A stretch of 64,000 nt of DNA from Povalibacter uvarum (GCF_014202975.1 NZ_JACHHZ010000001.1:62001-126000); one strand, 5' to 3'; shown: positions 28,663 through 37,183, counted from the first letter of the stretch. Translations and numbers: made by a program. The notes: generated from the letters alone by a model not told the origin.

Positions 28663-29589
28663 TCAAGCAATCGGCACGAGATGACGCCAGGCATTGAGCT
28701 GAAACAGCTCCGGATGCATCTGACGATGCCGGATGATGGCCTTCGACAAAGTGGATGCATCACGTGAGAAGTAGCGGGCCACTTCAGTCAATGTAGCAAC
28801 GCGTCGCTCGATGGCGTGCCACGCGACAAGAGAGCGGCAGAGGGCCAGGTCGCGCTGCCGGGAATGTGAGTGCAGGTCGGACTTCGTTGTGCCCTGACCG
28901 CGTGCGACGAGGTCGGTGAGCGTGTCCAGAGTCAGGCGCGGGCGCCCTCGCCGGAGCGATCGGGGTAAGGATTCCAGGAACTCCGTACTGCCAAGAATGC
29001 GATTGTGACCGCGACCTGCATCAGCAAACACTTGCAGTTCGCGGACCGGAGGTGGGGCGGCAAGGAACTCGCACGCCTGAGCACGGCCCATCCCACGAGC
29101 TTCCAGGATCGAGAACACAGCATCGCTGTCGATCCATTGTGCCGCTCTCGACCGCGTGAAGCGGGGATAGCTGCTCTGTGGATAGGTGTTTGGATTTTCC
29201 GCGAGCTGCGCTTGTACCGGGGCGTAATGAATGTAGCGAACCAGTTCGGGAAGCCACTGTGTCGGATCGACCAGCGTCGAGTGGAAGCGGCTGCTGAATA
29301 CGTGACCAGCGTCCCTCCGTAGTCGATTCAAATGCCGTGCGTAGCTGCCCGTCAACCCTTGCATGATCCGGCTGACCGGCGTCTGGCAGGTGCGGATCGC
29401 GAGGTGCAACGCGTGCGGCAGCCAGCAATAGGCATGCGCGTGGGCCTGCGCTTGCACGAGGGACTTCGCAAGTAACTGCTCGAGGTACTCGTAGTCGTTG
29501 TCCGTCGTGAACAGCGGCTGATGCCGGCTCGACAGCTGCAGCACATAGTAAGTCCCACCCACCAGATGAATGCGCGGTGGACGCGGCAT
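28663..29589 (-). CDS. REP-associated tyrosine transposase (RAYT, TnpA_REP)
   Basis: The 308-residue protein is a single-domain HUH/Y1 transposase of the RAYT group. The start PRPPRIHLVGGTYYVL, the HUH-type motif in CWLPHALHLAI, the YARHLNRL segment carrying the probable catalytic Tyr, and RYIHYAPVQAQL with YPQSSYPRF match the family; a DnaA-like C-terminal helix-turn-helix (RYFSRDASTLSKAIIRHRQ) follows. RAYTs are usually single-copy and move REP/REPIN palindromes rather than themselves. REP-like copies exist in this window at 491, 32371, 50537 and 58363-58514. It lies 12 bases after the PhyH gene and upstream of the lasso genes, on the same strand. Confidence 0.82.
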   Translation of the reverse strand: MPRPPRIHLVGGTYYVLQLSSRHQPLFTTDNDYEYLEQLLAKSLVQAQAHAHAYCWLPHALHLAIRTCQTPVSRIMQGLTGSYARHLNRLRRDAGHVFSSRFHSTLVDPTQWLPELVRYIHYAPVQAQLAENPNTYPQSSYPRFTRSRAAQWIDSDAVFSILEARGMGRAQACEFLAAPPPVRELQVFADAGRGHNRILGSTEFLESLPRSLRRGRPRLTLDTLTDLVARGQGTTKSDLHSHSRQRDLALCRSLVAWHAIERRVATLTEVARYFSRDASTLSKAIIRHRQMHPELFQLNAWRHLVPIA

Positions 29590-29601
29590 GACGGGAAGTC
29601 G

Positions 29602-30468
29602 CTATCGGCCGTTCATCTCGTAGTACGAGCGGAGCTGCTCGGCAACGTCCTCGGGAAGGGCATCGACGGTCGGATGGACGCGCGAGCTGCTGGTAAGTGC
29701 AATCGCGGGATCCTGACCTTCCCAGTTGCCTAGGTTGGGTCGGTGCATCCGATAGCCCAGAAGATCGCGAACGGATTTTGGAAAGGACCGCGCGATTGCC
29801 GGTGGGTAGGCAAGGAATGCGTTTTCGTAGGTCTTGAGCCAGCCGAGGCAATAACTCAGCACCAGGCCCGTGCGCGCGGTGGTTGCCTGGTTCTCTCCGC
29901 CGCAATGTACTGTCGATCCGAGATAGATCAGCGCCGATCCTCGTGGCATTTCGGCTGCGATGGCTTCGCGCGGGTCAGGTACCGATGACGATGCCAGGTG
30001 CCTGTGTGGCCAGAGGAGCGTCGCCCCGTTCTTGCGCGTGAAGTCCGACAGCGCCCACATCACGTTCACCATGTACTCGTTCGTTTTCGAACAGGGCCAC
30101 ATGTCGTCGTCCCGATGGGGAAACTGCTGGCGCTGTCCCGGATGCAGCCGGATCGCCTGCGAGAGATTGACCTGGTACCAGTCGCAATAAGGCGCGAGCA
30201 CATGATCGAGCAGGCGCAGCACGAACGGATCCAGCAGCAGTTGCTGTGCAGCCGGGGACTTGAGGAGCACGGACGCGATGCGGGTCGTCTGCCATCCATG
30301 GAAATCGCCTTCGCAGCGCGGCGTAGCCTCGAACCACGGCGCGAGTTCCTCTTCGATCTGCCCGATCAACGACTCGCTGGCCTGATGTTCGAGCACAACG
30401 TAGCCGTCCGTTCTCAGGCGATGAAGCGTGTCGACGAGATCATCGTTGCCGATTGCTGATGCGTTCAT
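29602..30468 (-). CDS. phytanoyl-CoA dioxygenase (PhyH)-family Fe(II)/2-oxoglutarate oxygenase
   Basis: The 288-residue protein has the double-stranded beta-helix oxygenase signature: HxD in FPHRDDDMW (His118, Asp120), a distal His178 in GSTVHCGGENQ and the 2-oxoglutarate-binding Arg189 in TARTGLVLS. The ATG start overlaps the luxI stop (ATGA at 30465-30468), so it is translated with the autoinducer synthase. The substrate is unknown. It may hydroxylate the acyl chain of the signal or its precursor, or tailor the lasso peptide. A start further upstream inside luxI is less likely. Confidence 0.82.
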   Translation of the reverse strand: MNASAIGNDDLVDTLHRLRTDGYVVLEHQASESLIGQIEEELAPWFEATPRCEGDFHGWQTTRIASVLLKSPAAQQLLLDPFVLRLLDHVLAPYCDWYQVNLSQAIRLHPGQRQQFPHRDDDMWPCSKTNEYMVNVMWALSDFTRKNGATLLWPHRHLASSSVPDPREAIAAEMPRGSALIYLGSTVHCGGENQATTARTGLVLSYCLGWLKTYENAFLAYPPAIARSFPKSVRDLLGYRMHRPNLGNWEGQDPAIALTSSSRVHPTVDALPEDVAEQLRSYYEMNGR

Positions 30469-31091
30469 GCCGCAACCCTCAGGCGCGGCGTCACGAAGCG
30501 CGTCACGGGGCCTTCGATGCCGAAGCGGCGGCGCAGGGAGCGCAGCCCGGCGGGATGAATCTGCACGCACACTGGGGTGACGTGATCATCGCCATCCGCC
30601 ACCGTATTACCGAGAGTGCGGGCATCCCAGCCGCATTGCATCGCAAGCGGCAGAAAGGCGCGATTCGCGGTAAAGACGATCTGTTCGATGCCGAAGAGAA
30701 GGCACGTTTCCATGACACCCGCGAGGATCTGCCACAGCACCTCGAGCCGCCGACGACCGGCGAGTTCGGGTGAGGCGCAGAATCGCGATGCTTCCCAGAC
30801 AAGGGGACCGGTCGGAGGCGGCAGTGCGCACAGATGAGCGAACACATCCGTCATCAGGTGCGGCTGCGTCGTGGGGAAGAGGCGGGCGGAAGCGAGCAGC
30901 TCCTGGCCGGCCTCGTCGTGCAAGAGAAGATAGATCGTATTTGCGTGATCGTAGCTGTCGATTTCCATGCCACCGATCGCCGGAACCTTCCAGCCGAGGT
31001 CGTCGATGAATACCGCTTTGCGCTGCCGGTGCATCTGCGCGAGCTCGGACTCGAACAGATGACGGTTTTCGCCCGTGACGATGAAGATCAT
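30465..31091 (-). CDS. LuxI-family acyl-homoserine lactone synthase
   Basis: A 208-residue autoinducer synthase. All residues invariant in LuxI proteins can be placed: Arg and Phe in MHRQRKAVF, Trp in DDLGW, Asp-Asp in EIDSYD, Arg in SARLFPT, Phe in TDVFAHL, and Glu and Arg in VWEASRFC. It makes an N-acyl-homoserine lactone from S-adenosylmethionine and an acyl donor; chain length cannot be read. GGAGGG ten bases upstream sets the start at MIFIVTGENR. It follows luxR by 76 bases on the same strand and overlaps the PhyH gene. Confidence 0.92.
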   Translation of the reverse strand: MIFIVTGENRHLFESELAQMHRQRKAVFIDDLGWKVPAIGGMEIDSYDHANTIYLLLHDEAGQELLASARLFPTTQPHLMTDVFAHLCALPPPTGPLVWEASRFCASPELAGRRRLEVLWQILAGVMETCLLFGIEQIVFTANRAFLPLAMQCGWDARTLGNTVADGDDHVTPVCVQIHPAGLRSLRRRFGIEGPVTRFVTPRLRVAA

Positions 31092-31112
31092 GATGATTCG
31101 CCCTCCCTGCCC

Positions 31113-31130
31113 CTGTCTGTCACAAGACTG
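31113..31130. promoter_or_regulatory. imperfect 18-bp dyad upstream of luxI (weak lux-box candidate)
   Basis: CTGTCT-GTCACA-AGACTG: arms match at five of six positions. It lies 22 to 39 bases before the luxI start, which is close for an activator site, and it departs from the CTG-N10-CAG ends of well-known lux boxes. Reported as a candidate only. Confidence 0.25.
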
Positions 31131-31167
31131 CAACGAGGACGAATCGAATGAAATTGATCTGATTGGA

Positions 31168-31971
31168 TCAACTGTCCTGTGAGGGCACATTGCGTCGGCG
31201 GTGCTGGCAACGGGGCCGGTCTGTTGGCCGGATCACGTCGCCGAAGGCGATCTGTCGGCTCCCAAGGGCATGCACCACTGCCTGGACGCGTGTAACGACG
31301 CATAACCGATGTTTTGCGCGTTCGATGTGGTTATGGACTGTGGTAACGCTCAGGCCCAGGAGCTTGGCGATCGACCAATCGGACTTTCCGCGGGCGACGA
31401 ATTCCAGGCACTGCCGTTCCCGGTAGCTCAGCCGCGGTACATCCTCGTCGCTGCGATCACCGCCGGTCAGGCGCGAAGCACGATCGAACAGGTGGACCGC
31501 CATCAGTTGCGCCGCGAGGTAGGCCCGCTCATCGAGCGATGCCGAGTCCGGAATCAGCGAGCAGGAGGAGGGCGTCAGCGAGAAGGCCATCGGGCCATGG
31601 ATCGGAATCGTGTAGCCGTGCGCCACTCCGTGACGACGCGCCAGATCGAGCATCTTGAGCTGCGAAGGGGTCATCGACTTCCTGAATTCCGGCGTGTCCC
31701 AGAAGAAGGGAATCAGGCTGCGGCTCGCGCGTTGAAAGACAGGGTCCACGCGATGCAGCTGCAAACCGCTGTAGTCCTCCACCCAGGATTTCGGGTAGTT
31801 CAGCACCATGAGAGCTTCGCGCGGATTGAGCGGATCAACGTGCGAGCCGCATGCGTAGTAGCGGAATCCCAGGCGCTGCAATGCCGCCTCGAACGTGCTC
31901 GTCAGCTCATCCATCCGGGCGGTCTGCTCGGCGTGCTCGATGAAATGCCGGGCGATATCCAACTGGTCCAT
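31168..31971 (-). CDS. LuxR-family quorum-sensing regulator
   Basis: A 267-residue protein with an autoinducer-binding domain and a GerE helix-turn-helix. The ligand-pocket residues conserved from TraR/LuxR are present: Trp and Tyr in SWVEDY, Asp-Pro in RVDPVF, Trp in FFWDTPEF and Gly in GYTIPIHG. The DNA-binding part is LSYRERQCLEFVARGKSDWSIAKLLGLSVTTVHNHIERA. GGGAGA upstream and a sensible N-terminus set the start at MDQLDIARHF. It should answer the signal made by the neighbouring LuxI and may drive the same-strand genes downstream, including the lasso genes. Confidence 0.92.
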   Translation of the reverse strand: MDQLDIARHFIEHAEQTARMDELTSTFEAALQRLGFRYYACGSHVDPLNPREALMVLNYPKSWVEDYSGLQLHRVDPVFQRASRSLIPFFWDTPEFRKSMTPSQLKMLDLARRHGVAHGYTIPIHGPMAFSLTPSSCSLIPDSASLDERAYLAAQLMAVHLFDRASRLTGGDRSDEDVPRLSYRERQCLEFVARGKSDWSIAKLLGLSVTTVHNHIERAKHRLCVVTRVQAVVHALGSRQIAFGDVIRPTDRPRCQHRRRNVPSQDS

Positions 31972-32431
31972 GTTCTTGTCTCCCTGGTGCGTCCCTTGAG
32001 TGTTTGCCAGCATTCCGTTGCTGGTGCCGCTTCGCGGCGAATCGATGATGCCGCATGACGGCAACGAGCAGCGTAGTGCGTTGCCGAAGCAAGGGAATGC
32101 GCGCATCCCGCAGTCTTCGCCTTCAATGAGACGCACTCCACACTTCAAGTGGATTGTCACGATCGCTTCACGTTGCGCGCGGAGGATGCGCGCCATCTCA
32201 AGGCAAGGGCGGATATGTCAATGAGCCGGTGGCATCCAGGAAGCGAAGTGGAATCCGTGCGCGACGCGCACTACGTGCGTTGGACGGCGCATCTGGAGTC
32301 CGTAGTGGCGCGGCAGCGGCAGCAGCGCCTGCTCACTGCAGGATCTCCAGTCGGCCCGGCTTCAGCCGGATGGATTCCCGCGTGCGCGGGAATGACAGGT
32401 GTTGCTTCATCGGAGGTCGTGGGGGTGCAGC
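31972..32431. other. 460-base intergenic region with one REP copy
   Basis: It holds the upstream region of luxR and the leader of the small gene at 32432. A single REP palindrome lies at 32371-32396. A short open frame from about 32212 runs through this repeat and is not counted as a gene. No clear promoter was found. Confidence 0.5.
32371..32396. repeat. REP-like palindrome, single copy
   Basis: TGGATTCCCGCG-TG-CGCGGGAATGAC: same sequence family as the arms of the REPIN at 491-555, here unpaired. It is about 2.8 kb from the RAYT gene. Confidence 0.75.
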
Positions 32432-32668
32432 ATGGTCTTCGCTAACCGCCAGCCCGACGATCCGGTCGCCGAGTACGTCCGGACATTCCTGGAGTGGCGA
32501 CTCCGATACGGAATGGAGGATCCGTGCATGCAGGAACTGCACGCAGCGGTCCTCGCCGAAAGAGAGAAACTGACGCTCACGCACGTGCAGCGGGCACAGT
32601 TGCTCGCGCTCGCGGATCGAATCGTTCGAGAGCAGGGGAGCGCCAACGCCGCCCGGCTAGCCGGCTAA
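32432..32668 (+). CDS. small hypothetical protein, 78 residues
   Basis: The frame begins MVFANRQPDDPVAEYVRTFLE and is mostly helical and charged, with no signal peptide or membrane segment. GGAGG and GGGGG lie upstream of the ATG. I do not recognise the family. It sits between the luxR upstream region and the VPLPA-CTERM gene. Support is codon-like composition and a ribosome binding site only. Confidence 0.5.
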   Translation: MVFANRQPDDPVAEYVRTFLEWRLRYGMEDPCMQELHAAVLAEREKLTLTHVQRAQLLALADRIVREQGSANAARLAG

Positions 32669-33001
32669 ACAGCCAGTGGCTCGCAGCTACCAGCTGGCCC
32701 GCTTGTCTTTCATTCGTCCTACACCTGCGCTTCCAACGTGCGCCGCCATCTGCGGCCGCTTCACCAACTCTTCACCGACGTGTCATGGACCGTGACTAAC
32801 GTTGCCCGCGTCACGGATTGAGGCGGATTCATCGATGTGCCGGCCGCGCGTCGTAAAAGCGTCAAGAAGTTCGAGATCGAGTGACACATCGCACGCGCAC
32901 TGTGCGCATCGCTCGGATCGGACACGTGAACTCGATTCGGCAAGGACGGATCGCTCCGATCCGACATGGTTACTGTCAACAAACGAGAAGGGGATCGCCC
33001 A
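32669..33001. other. 333-base intergenic region upstream of VPLPA-CTERM gene
   Basis: No gene is supported. The start of the region, just after the stop codon, has CTAGCCGGC/CCAGCTGGC-type words also seen after other genes here. An inverted repeat CCGTGAC / GTCACGG (32790-32796 and 32810-32816) and a small hairpin near 32948-32962 (GGATCG-CTC-CGATCC) could be regulatory. Long untranslated leaders are common before abundant surface proteins. Confidence 0.4.
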
Positions 33002-33814
33002 ATGCAACTGTCTCTGAAGAAGCTTGTCGCTGCCAGCGCCATCGCGCTCGCCTCGACATCCACGATGGCGCAGGTCGTCACCGTGCCGACGAACATCCCG
33101 GAAGTCATTCCGAACTCGGACACCGACAACGGCGGCCTGATCTTCACCCTCTTCAGCGTGAACTCGGAAACACCGTGGTCGTATGCCGTGAACCTCGGCC
33201 TGCGCCTGAACGACGTGCTCGAAGGCACGAGCGACATGGCGAGCGCCGGCAAGTCGCTGAGCTGGGTTCTCCCGGACATCAGCGCCCTCGGTAACGTTGC
33301 CGATCTGCGTTGGCACGTGACGGCCGCTGACCTGGGCGCCACCACGGTCGCCAACTCGGCCCGTTACCTGACGACCGCCCTGATCGACAACCCGACCGCC
33401 ACCAACCAGGGTGTGGTGAGTGCGTCGTCGAGCACCTACTACAACTTCGTCAATAACCTGAACGCCGTTGCGGGCAACCCGGACGTCGTGACGGATCCGG
33501 CGGATCCGCGTTTCGCTCCGACGCGCTACGGTGTCGGCTCCAACGTCTTCCAGTTCGCCACTGCAGGCGGTCTCGATGACGCGCTCGCGTTCTTCCTGAT
33601 GACGAACCCGGCTCGCGGCGCCAGCGGCGCTGCCAGCATCGATCGTTACGAGACTCTGGCCGGCGATATCGGTCGCTGGACCTTCGATCTCGCCACCTCG
33701 ACGCTGAGCTGGAACGTTGGCGGCGGCGCCCCGGTCCCGCTGCCTGCAGCTGCATGGCTGCTGCTGTCGGGTCTGGCCGGCATGGGTGTGGTCGGCCGTC
33801 GTCGCAAGGCATGA
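33002..33814 (+). CDS. VPLPA-CTERM sorting-domain exported protein
   Basis: A 270-residue protein with a Sec signal peptide (cleavage near TSTMA-QVV) and a C-terminal sorting tail: VPLPAAAWLLLSG, a short hydrophobic helix, and GRRRKA. This is the VPLPA variant of the PEP-CTERM signal, which an exosortase processes while the protein crosses the inner membrane; such proteins go with EPS production. The middle part has no recognised domain and is rich in Thr, Ala, Asn and Val. No exosortase gene is in the window. AGAAGGGGA upstream sets the start. A terminator-like hairpin follows the stop. Confidence 0.85.
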   Translation: MQLSLKKLVAASAIALASTSTMAQVVTVPTNIPEVIPNSDTDNGGLIFTLFSVNSETPWSYAVNLGLRLNDVLEGTSDMASAGKSLSWVLPDISALGNVADLRWHVTAADLGATTVANSARYLTTALIDNPTATNQGVVSASSSTYYNFVNNLNAVAGNPDVVTDPADPRFAPTRYGVGSNVFQFATAGGLDDALAFFLMTNPARGASGAASIDRYETLAGDIGRWTFDLATSTLSWNVGGGAPVPLPAAAWLLLSGLAGMGVVGRRRKA

Positions 33815-33819
33815 CCTCA

Positions 33820-33849
33820 ACGCGTATCGCCCTTCGCGGCGATACGCGT
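33820..33849 (+). terminator. perfect 12-bp hairpin after VPLPA-CTERM gene
   Basis: ACGCGTATCGCC (33820-33831) pairs with GGCGATACGCGT (33838-33849) around a 6-base loop, starting six bases after the stop. Only CCCTTGATCCCTT follows, so termination may be partial and the next gene partly read through. Confidence 0.65.
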
Positions 33850-33874
33850 CCCTTGATCCCTTCCCGGAAATACG

Positions 33875-33899
33875 CCGGCCGCACTCTAAATGCGGCCGG
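33875..33899. promoter_or_regulatory. 9-bp stem hairpin in leader of PstS-like gene
   Basis: CCGGCCGCA (33875-33883) and TGCGGCCGG (33891-33899) form a perfect stem with a 7-base A/T-rich loop, 32 bases before the start codon. It may stabilise the mRNA or affect translation; its role is not known. Confidence 0.45.
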
Positions 33900-33931
33900 T
33901 ACGGGATCGCTTTACCTCACTGGAGATGAAT

Positions 33932-35473
33932 ATGAACATGTTGAAAGTAGCAGTGGCTGGCGCGCTCTGCCTCGGCAGCGCCGGCGCATGGGCCGTCGAT
34001 CCGGCTGCGTTCGATGACACCGCACCGGTGGTGCTGCGTGTCGGCGGCGCGACCGCCAGCGACAACACACTCCGCAATCTGTTTGCGCTCGACCCGGCCG
34101 ATGCGGAGACGGGCAATCGTGCCGCTTGCCAGGCCGGCTCGCTCGACATCTACACGCGCGGCAATGACTTTCTGATCTCCTGCCTCTCGACCGCGAACGT
34201 CGTCGGTCTCGCCACCGGCAGCCACATCGTCGTCGTGAAGGAAACCGCTGGCGGTTCCGCCAACGGTGTCCTCCCCGTCGCACGCCAGTCGAATCTGTCG
34301 AACTTCATCACGCCGACCGAAGCCAACATCGTTGCGAACTGCACGGCAGCCGCGACGAATGCCGGTGGTGCCGGTGGCCTGATGAGCTACCAGGTGCGTT
34401 CCTGTGCCACCACTCTGACCAACACGGCTGCACCGCCGCACGTCGGCATCTCTGACATCGATCCGCGCACCTTCATCGGCACCGCCGGCGTGACCGCCGC
34501 GGATGCTGCCGCGCTCAGCGTCGATCCGGGCCTCCAGGTCCTCTTCGCGCCGATCGTTTCCGAAGCGCTGCGTAACCGTCTCCAGACGGTTCAGGGCCTC
34601 ACTTCCGGCAGCGACACGCTGGCCAACGTCCCGTCGATTCCGAAGTCGGTTCTCGCCGGCATCTTCTCCGGCCAGCTGCTCGACTGGTCGCAGGTCTACA
34701 TCAACGGCCAGCAGGTCGGCATCTCCGGCGACACGAGCGCCTACCTCTGCCGTCGTGGCGAGACCTCGGGCACGCAGACCAGCTTCGAGATCCAGTTCCT
34801 GAACGAAAACTGCAACCGCGGCGAAGCTTCGGCAACGTTCGTGGCGCCGGACCAGCCCTCGTGCCTGAACGGCGGCTGCGCCTGGAGCCCGACGACTGGC
34901 GGTGCTGCCGGCCAGTTCGGTGATGACTTCGTGTTCGCCGGCGCAGGTTCGGGCGACGTGCGCAACTGCGTGTCGTTCAACACCGCGACGCAGTATCGCA
35001 TCGGTACGGCGAGCACCGAGCGCCTGCCGCTCACGACGGGCACTGCGGATCGCTTCCGCTACGTTCGCGTCGACGGCCAGGAGCCGACGCTCGTTGCAGC
35101 CCAGGAAGGCCGCTACAACTTCTTCACAGAGAACACGCTCAACACGCGTAATCCCGATGTGACCACGGCTGGCGGCAATCGCGCCATCTGGACGCACATC
35201 CGCACGCGTATCGGTGATCGCGCGGCCGTCTCGGCAACGAATGCAGGCTTCCAGAATGCTGCAGCGTTGGGCACGACGGGCGGTGCCGCCGACACGGGCA
35301 TTCTCGTGACGCCGGTCGCCGGTTCGATCGAGCCGGTGTTCCCGATCGTTGCCGCCAACGTTCGTTCGCCGCTCGCCGCCAACGGCGGTCCGGTGAACAG
35401 CCAGACGCGCACGCTGCCGGGTTCCGCTCCGAACAACTGCAACGCGCCGATCACCGTGGTTCCGCCGCTGTGA
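33932..35473 (+). CDS. PstS-like (type 2 periplasmic-binding-protein fold) exported protein
   Basis: A 513-residue exported protein with a signal peptide ending at GAWA-VDPA. VVLRVGGATASDNTLRNLFA near the start, SVLAGIFSGQLLDWSQVYING, and LCRRGETSGTQTSFEIQFLN follow the order of PstS-type binding proteins (the SGTQ loop binds oxyanions). It has several cysteines (for example CLSTAN, SCATT, NCNRG, CLNGGC). Unlike PstS, no pstCAB genes are near, and it lies between a CTERM protein and a two-partner secretion pair. Binding of phosphate or another oxyanion is inference. TGGAG six bases before this ATG chose it among three closely spaced ATGs. Confidence 0.65.
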   Translation: MNMLKVAVAGALCLGSAGAWAVDPAAFDDTAPVVLRVGGATASDNTLRNLFALDPADAETGNRAACQAGSLDIYTRGNDFLISCLSTANVVGLATGSHIVVVKETAGGSANGVLPVARQSNLSNFITPTEANIVANCTAAATNAGGAGGLMSYQVRSCATTLTNTAAPPHVGISDIDPRTFIGTAGVTAADAAALSVDPGLQVLFAPIVSEALRNRLQTVQGLTSGSDTLANVPSIPKSVLAGIFSGQLLDWSQVYINGQQVGISGDTSAYLCRRGETSGTQTSFEIQFLNENCNRGEASATFVAPDQPSCLNGGCAWSPTTGGAAGQFGDDFVFAGAGSGDVRNCVSFNTATQYRIGTASTERLPLTTGTADRFRYVRVDGQEPTLVAAQEGRYNFFTENTLNTRNPDVTTAGGNRAIWTHIRTRIGDRAAVSATNAGFQNAAALGTTGGAADTGILVTPVAGSIEPVFPIVAANVRSPLAANGGPVNSQTRTLPGSAPNNCNAPITVVPPL

Positions 35474-35514
35474 TGGAGTGATGCTGTTCGGTCGATAGCA
35501 GACGGAGACTGCGA

Positions 35515-35552
35515 GGGCGGCGACTGCGAAAGCAGCGCCGCCCTTTCTCTTT
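35515..35552 (+). terminator. intrinsic terminator after PstS-like gene
   Basis: GGGCGGCG (35515-35522) and CGCCGCCC (35536-35543) form an 8-base stem followed by TTTCTCTTT. It lies 42 bases after the stop codon and separates this gene from tpsB. Confidence 0.75.
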
Positions 35553-35590
35553 GCAATATCAGTACAACAATCGCCTCCGACAATTGTGAA

Positions 35591-37183
35591 ATGAAACACG
35601 TCGCGCCAGCCTGTTCCGCCTTGATCGCATCGCTTTGTGTTTCATCTGTCATACACGCGCAGGTCGCTCCGGGGGCTGCCGCCGAGCAGTCGTTCGACGT
35701 GTTCGAGCTGCGGGTGCTCGGCAATTCGGTGCTGGGCAACGCACAGATCGAACGTGCGATCACGCCATTCCTCGGACCGAAGAAATCGCTCGCCGATGTC
35801 GAAGCGGCACGCACGGCGCTCGAGACGGCGTACAAGGACGCGGGATATGCGACCGTCTTCGTTGATATTCCGGAACAGGACGTCAGCGCCGACGGAGTCG
35901 TGAGATTGCAGGTGACGGAAGGGCGCCTCGATCGCATCCGTATCACCGGCGCGCGCTACTACTCGAATGGCCAGTTGCGGGCCGTATTGCCGGCGCTCGA
36001 AGCGGGTGACGTTCCTCACTTGCCGCGGGTGCAACGCGAGCTCGAAGTTGCCAACCGCCAGTCACGCGATCGCGTCATCACCCCAGTGCTGCGGGCCGGT
36101 CGCACGCCGGGCACGGTCGATGTCGAGCTCAAGGTCGAGGACTCTCTGCCCGTTCATGCGGCAGCGGAAGTGAATAATCGCTATACCGCGGATACCAGCC
36201 AGACCCGGGCCAGCGTGAATCTGAGCTACGACAATCTGTGGCAGCAGTTCCACAGTCTCTCTCTTCAGTATCAGACAGCACCGCAGGAGCCCGAGGAAGC
36301 GCGAGTCATCGCAGCGACCTACGTGGCGCCGATCACGACATCAGGGCAGACGCTCGCGGTGTATGCGGTCGACACCAACAGCGATGTTTCGACCATCGGT
36401 GCGCTCTCAGTGCTCGGCGCAGGGCGCATCTACGGCGCTCGCTACATCCTGCCGGTGCCCCAGATCGGGAGCGTCTACAGCAGCGTGAACCTCGGGTTCG
36501 ACTACAAGGACTTCAAGGAAAGCATCGCGCTTCCGGATACTTCAGACACCGATGACACACCGATCGAGTACGCGACGTGGTCGGTCACATACGCCGGCGG
36601 CGCGCGCGGCGAACGCAGCAACAGTGGCTTCAGCCTCGCGGCCAATTTCGGAATGCGCGGTGTGTTCAACGATCCGGAGGAGTTCGGATACAAGCGCTAT
36701 CACGCGCGGCCGAACTTCTTCTATCTGCGCGGCAGCGGCGAGCACGAACAGCAGATCTTCTGGGGAACGCGTCTCTACGCCCGCGTGGCGGCGCAGTACT
36801 CAGTCGACCCGCTCATCAGCAACGAACAGTTCTCCATCGGCGGCGCCGACAGTGTGCGCGGCTATCTCGAATCCGAAGCCCTGGGCGATCACGGCGCAAG
36901 TGCGTCGCTGGAATGGCGCACCCCGTCGTTCGCGCAGTGGTCGAACGGTTTCGTGTCGGAGCTCTTCGTCTTCGCTTTCTTCGACGCGGGTACGGTCGCG
37001 ATCCTCGATCCGCTGCCGGACCAGCAGGATCATTTCGAGCTGACGAGCACCGGCCTCGGCCTGCGCATGAATGCATTCGGCGGATTGCTGCTCGCCCTCG
37101 ATGGTGCCTACACGCTGCGCGCCACTGATCGCACCGAAGCCTATGACACCCGCGTGCTGTTCCAAGTGCGCTACGGATTCTGA
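35591..37183 (+). CDS. TpsB outer membrane transporter (ShlB/FhaC/HecB family)
   Basis: The 530-residue protein has a signal peptide (to VIHA-QV), two POTRA domains (FDVFELRVLGNSVL and VVRLQVTEGRLDRIRITGARYYS) and a 16-strand barrel ending VLFQVRYGF. The Omp85 L6-type motif appears as GGADSVRGYLE. It secretes a TpsA exoprotein across the outer membrane; the partner gene begins immediately after the stop (37184). Length and domain order are normal for the family. Confidence 0.9.
   Translation: MKHVAPACSALIASLCVSSVIHAQVAPGAAAEQSFDVFELRVLGNSVLGNAQIERAITPFLGPKKSLADVEAARTALETAYKDAGYATVFVDIPEQDVSADGVVRLQVTEGRLDRIRITGARYYSNGQLRAVLPALEAGDVPHLPRVQRELEVANRQSRDRVITPVLRAGRTPGTVDVELKVEDSLPVHAAAEVNNRYTADTSQTRASVNLSYDNLWQQFHSLSLQYQTAPQEPEEARVIAATYVAPITTSGQTLAVYAVDTNSDVSTIGALSVLGAGRIYGARYILPVPQIGSVYSSVNLGFDYKDFKESIALPDTSDTDDTPIEYATWSVTYAGGARGERSNSGFSLAANFGMRGVFNDPEEFGYKRYHARPNFFYLRGSGEHEQQIFWGTRLYARVAAQYSVDPLISNEQFSIGGADSVRGYLESEALGDHGASASLEWRTPSFAQWSNGFVSELFVFAFFDAGTVAILDPLPDQQDHFELTSTGLGLRMNAFGGLLLALDGAYTLRATDRTEAYDTRVLFQVRYGF

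Noticed and set aside
28663-29589. The transposase gene as an insertion sequence
   Set aside because: No IS200/IS605-type ends or target sites are visible directly around it; RAYTs are normally single-copy domesticated genes.
32212-32445. Open frame upstream of the 78-residue gene
   Set aside because: Its second half is a translated REP palindrome (GWIPACAGMT), a well-known artefact of such repeats.
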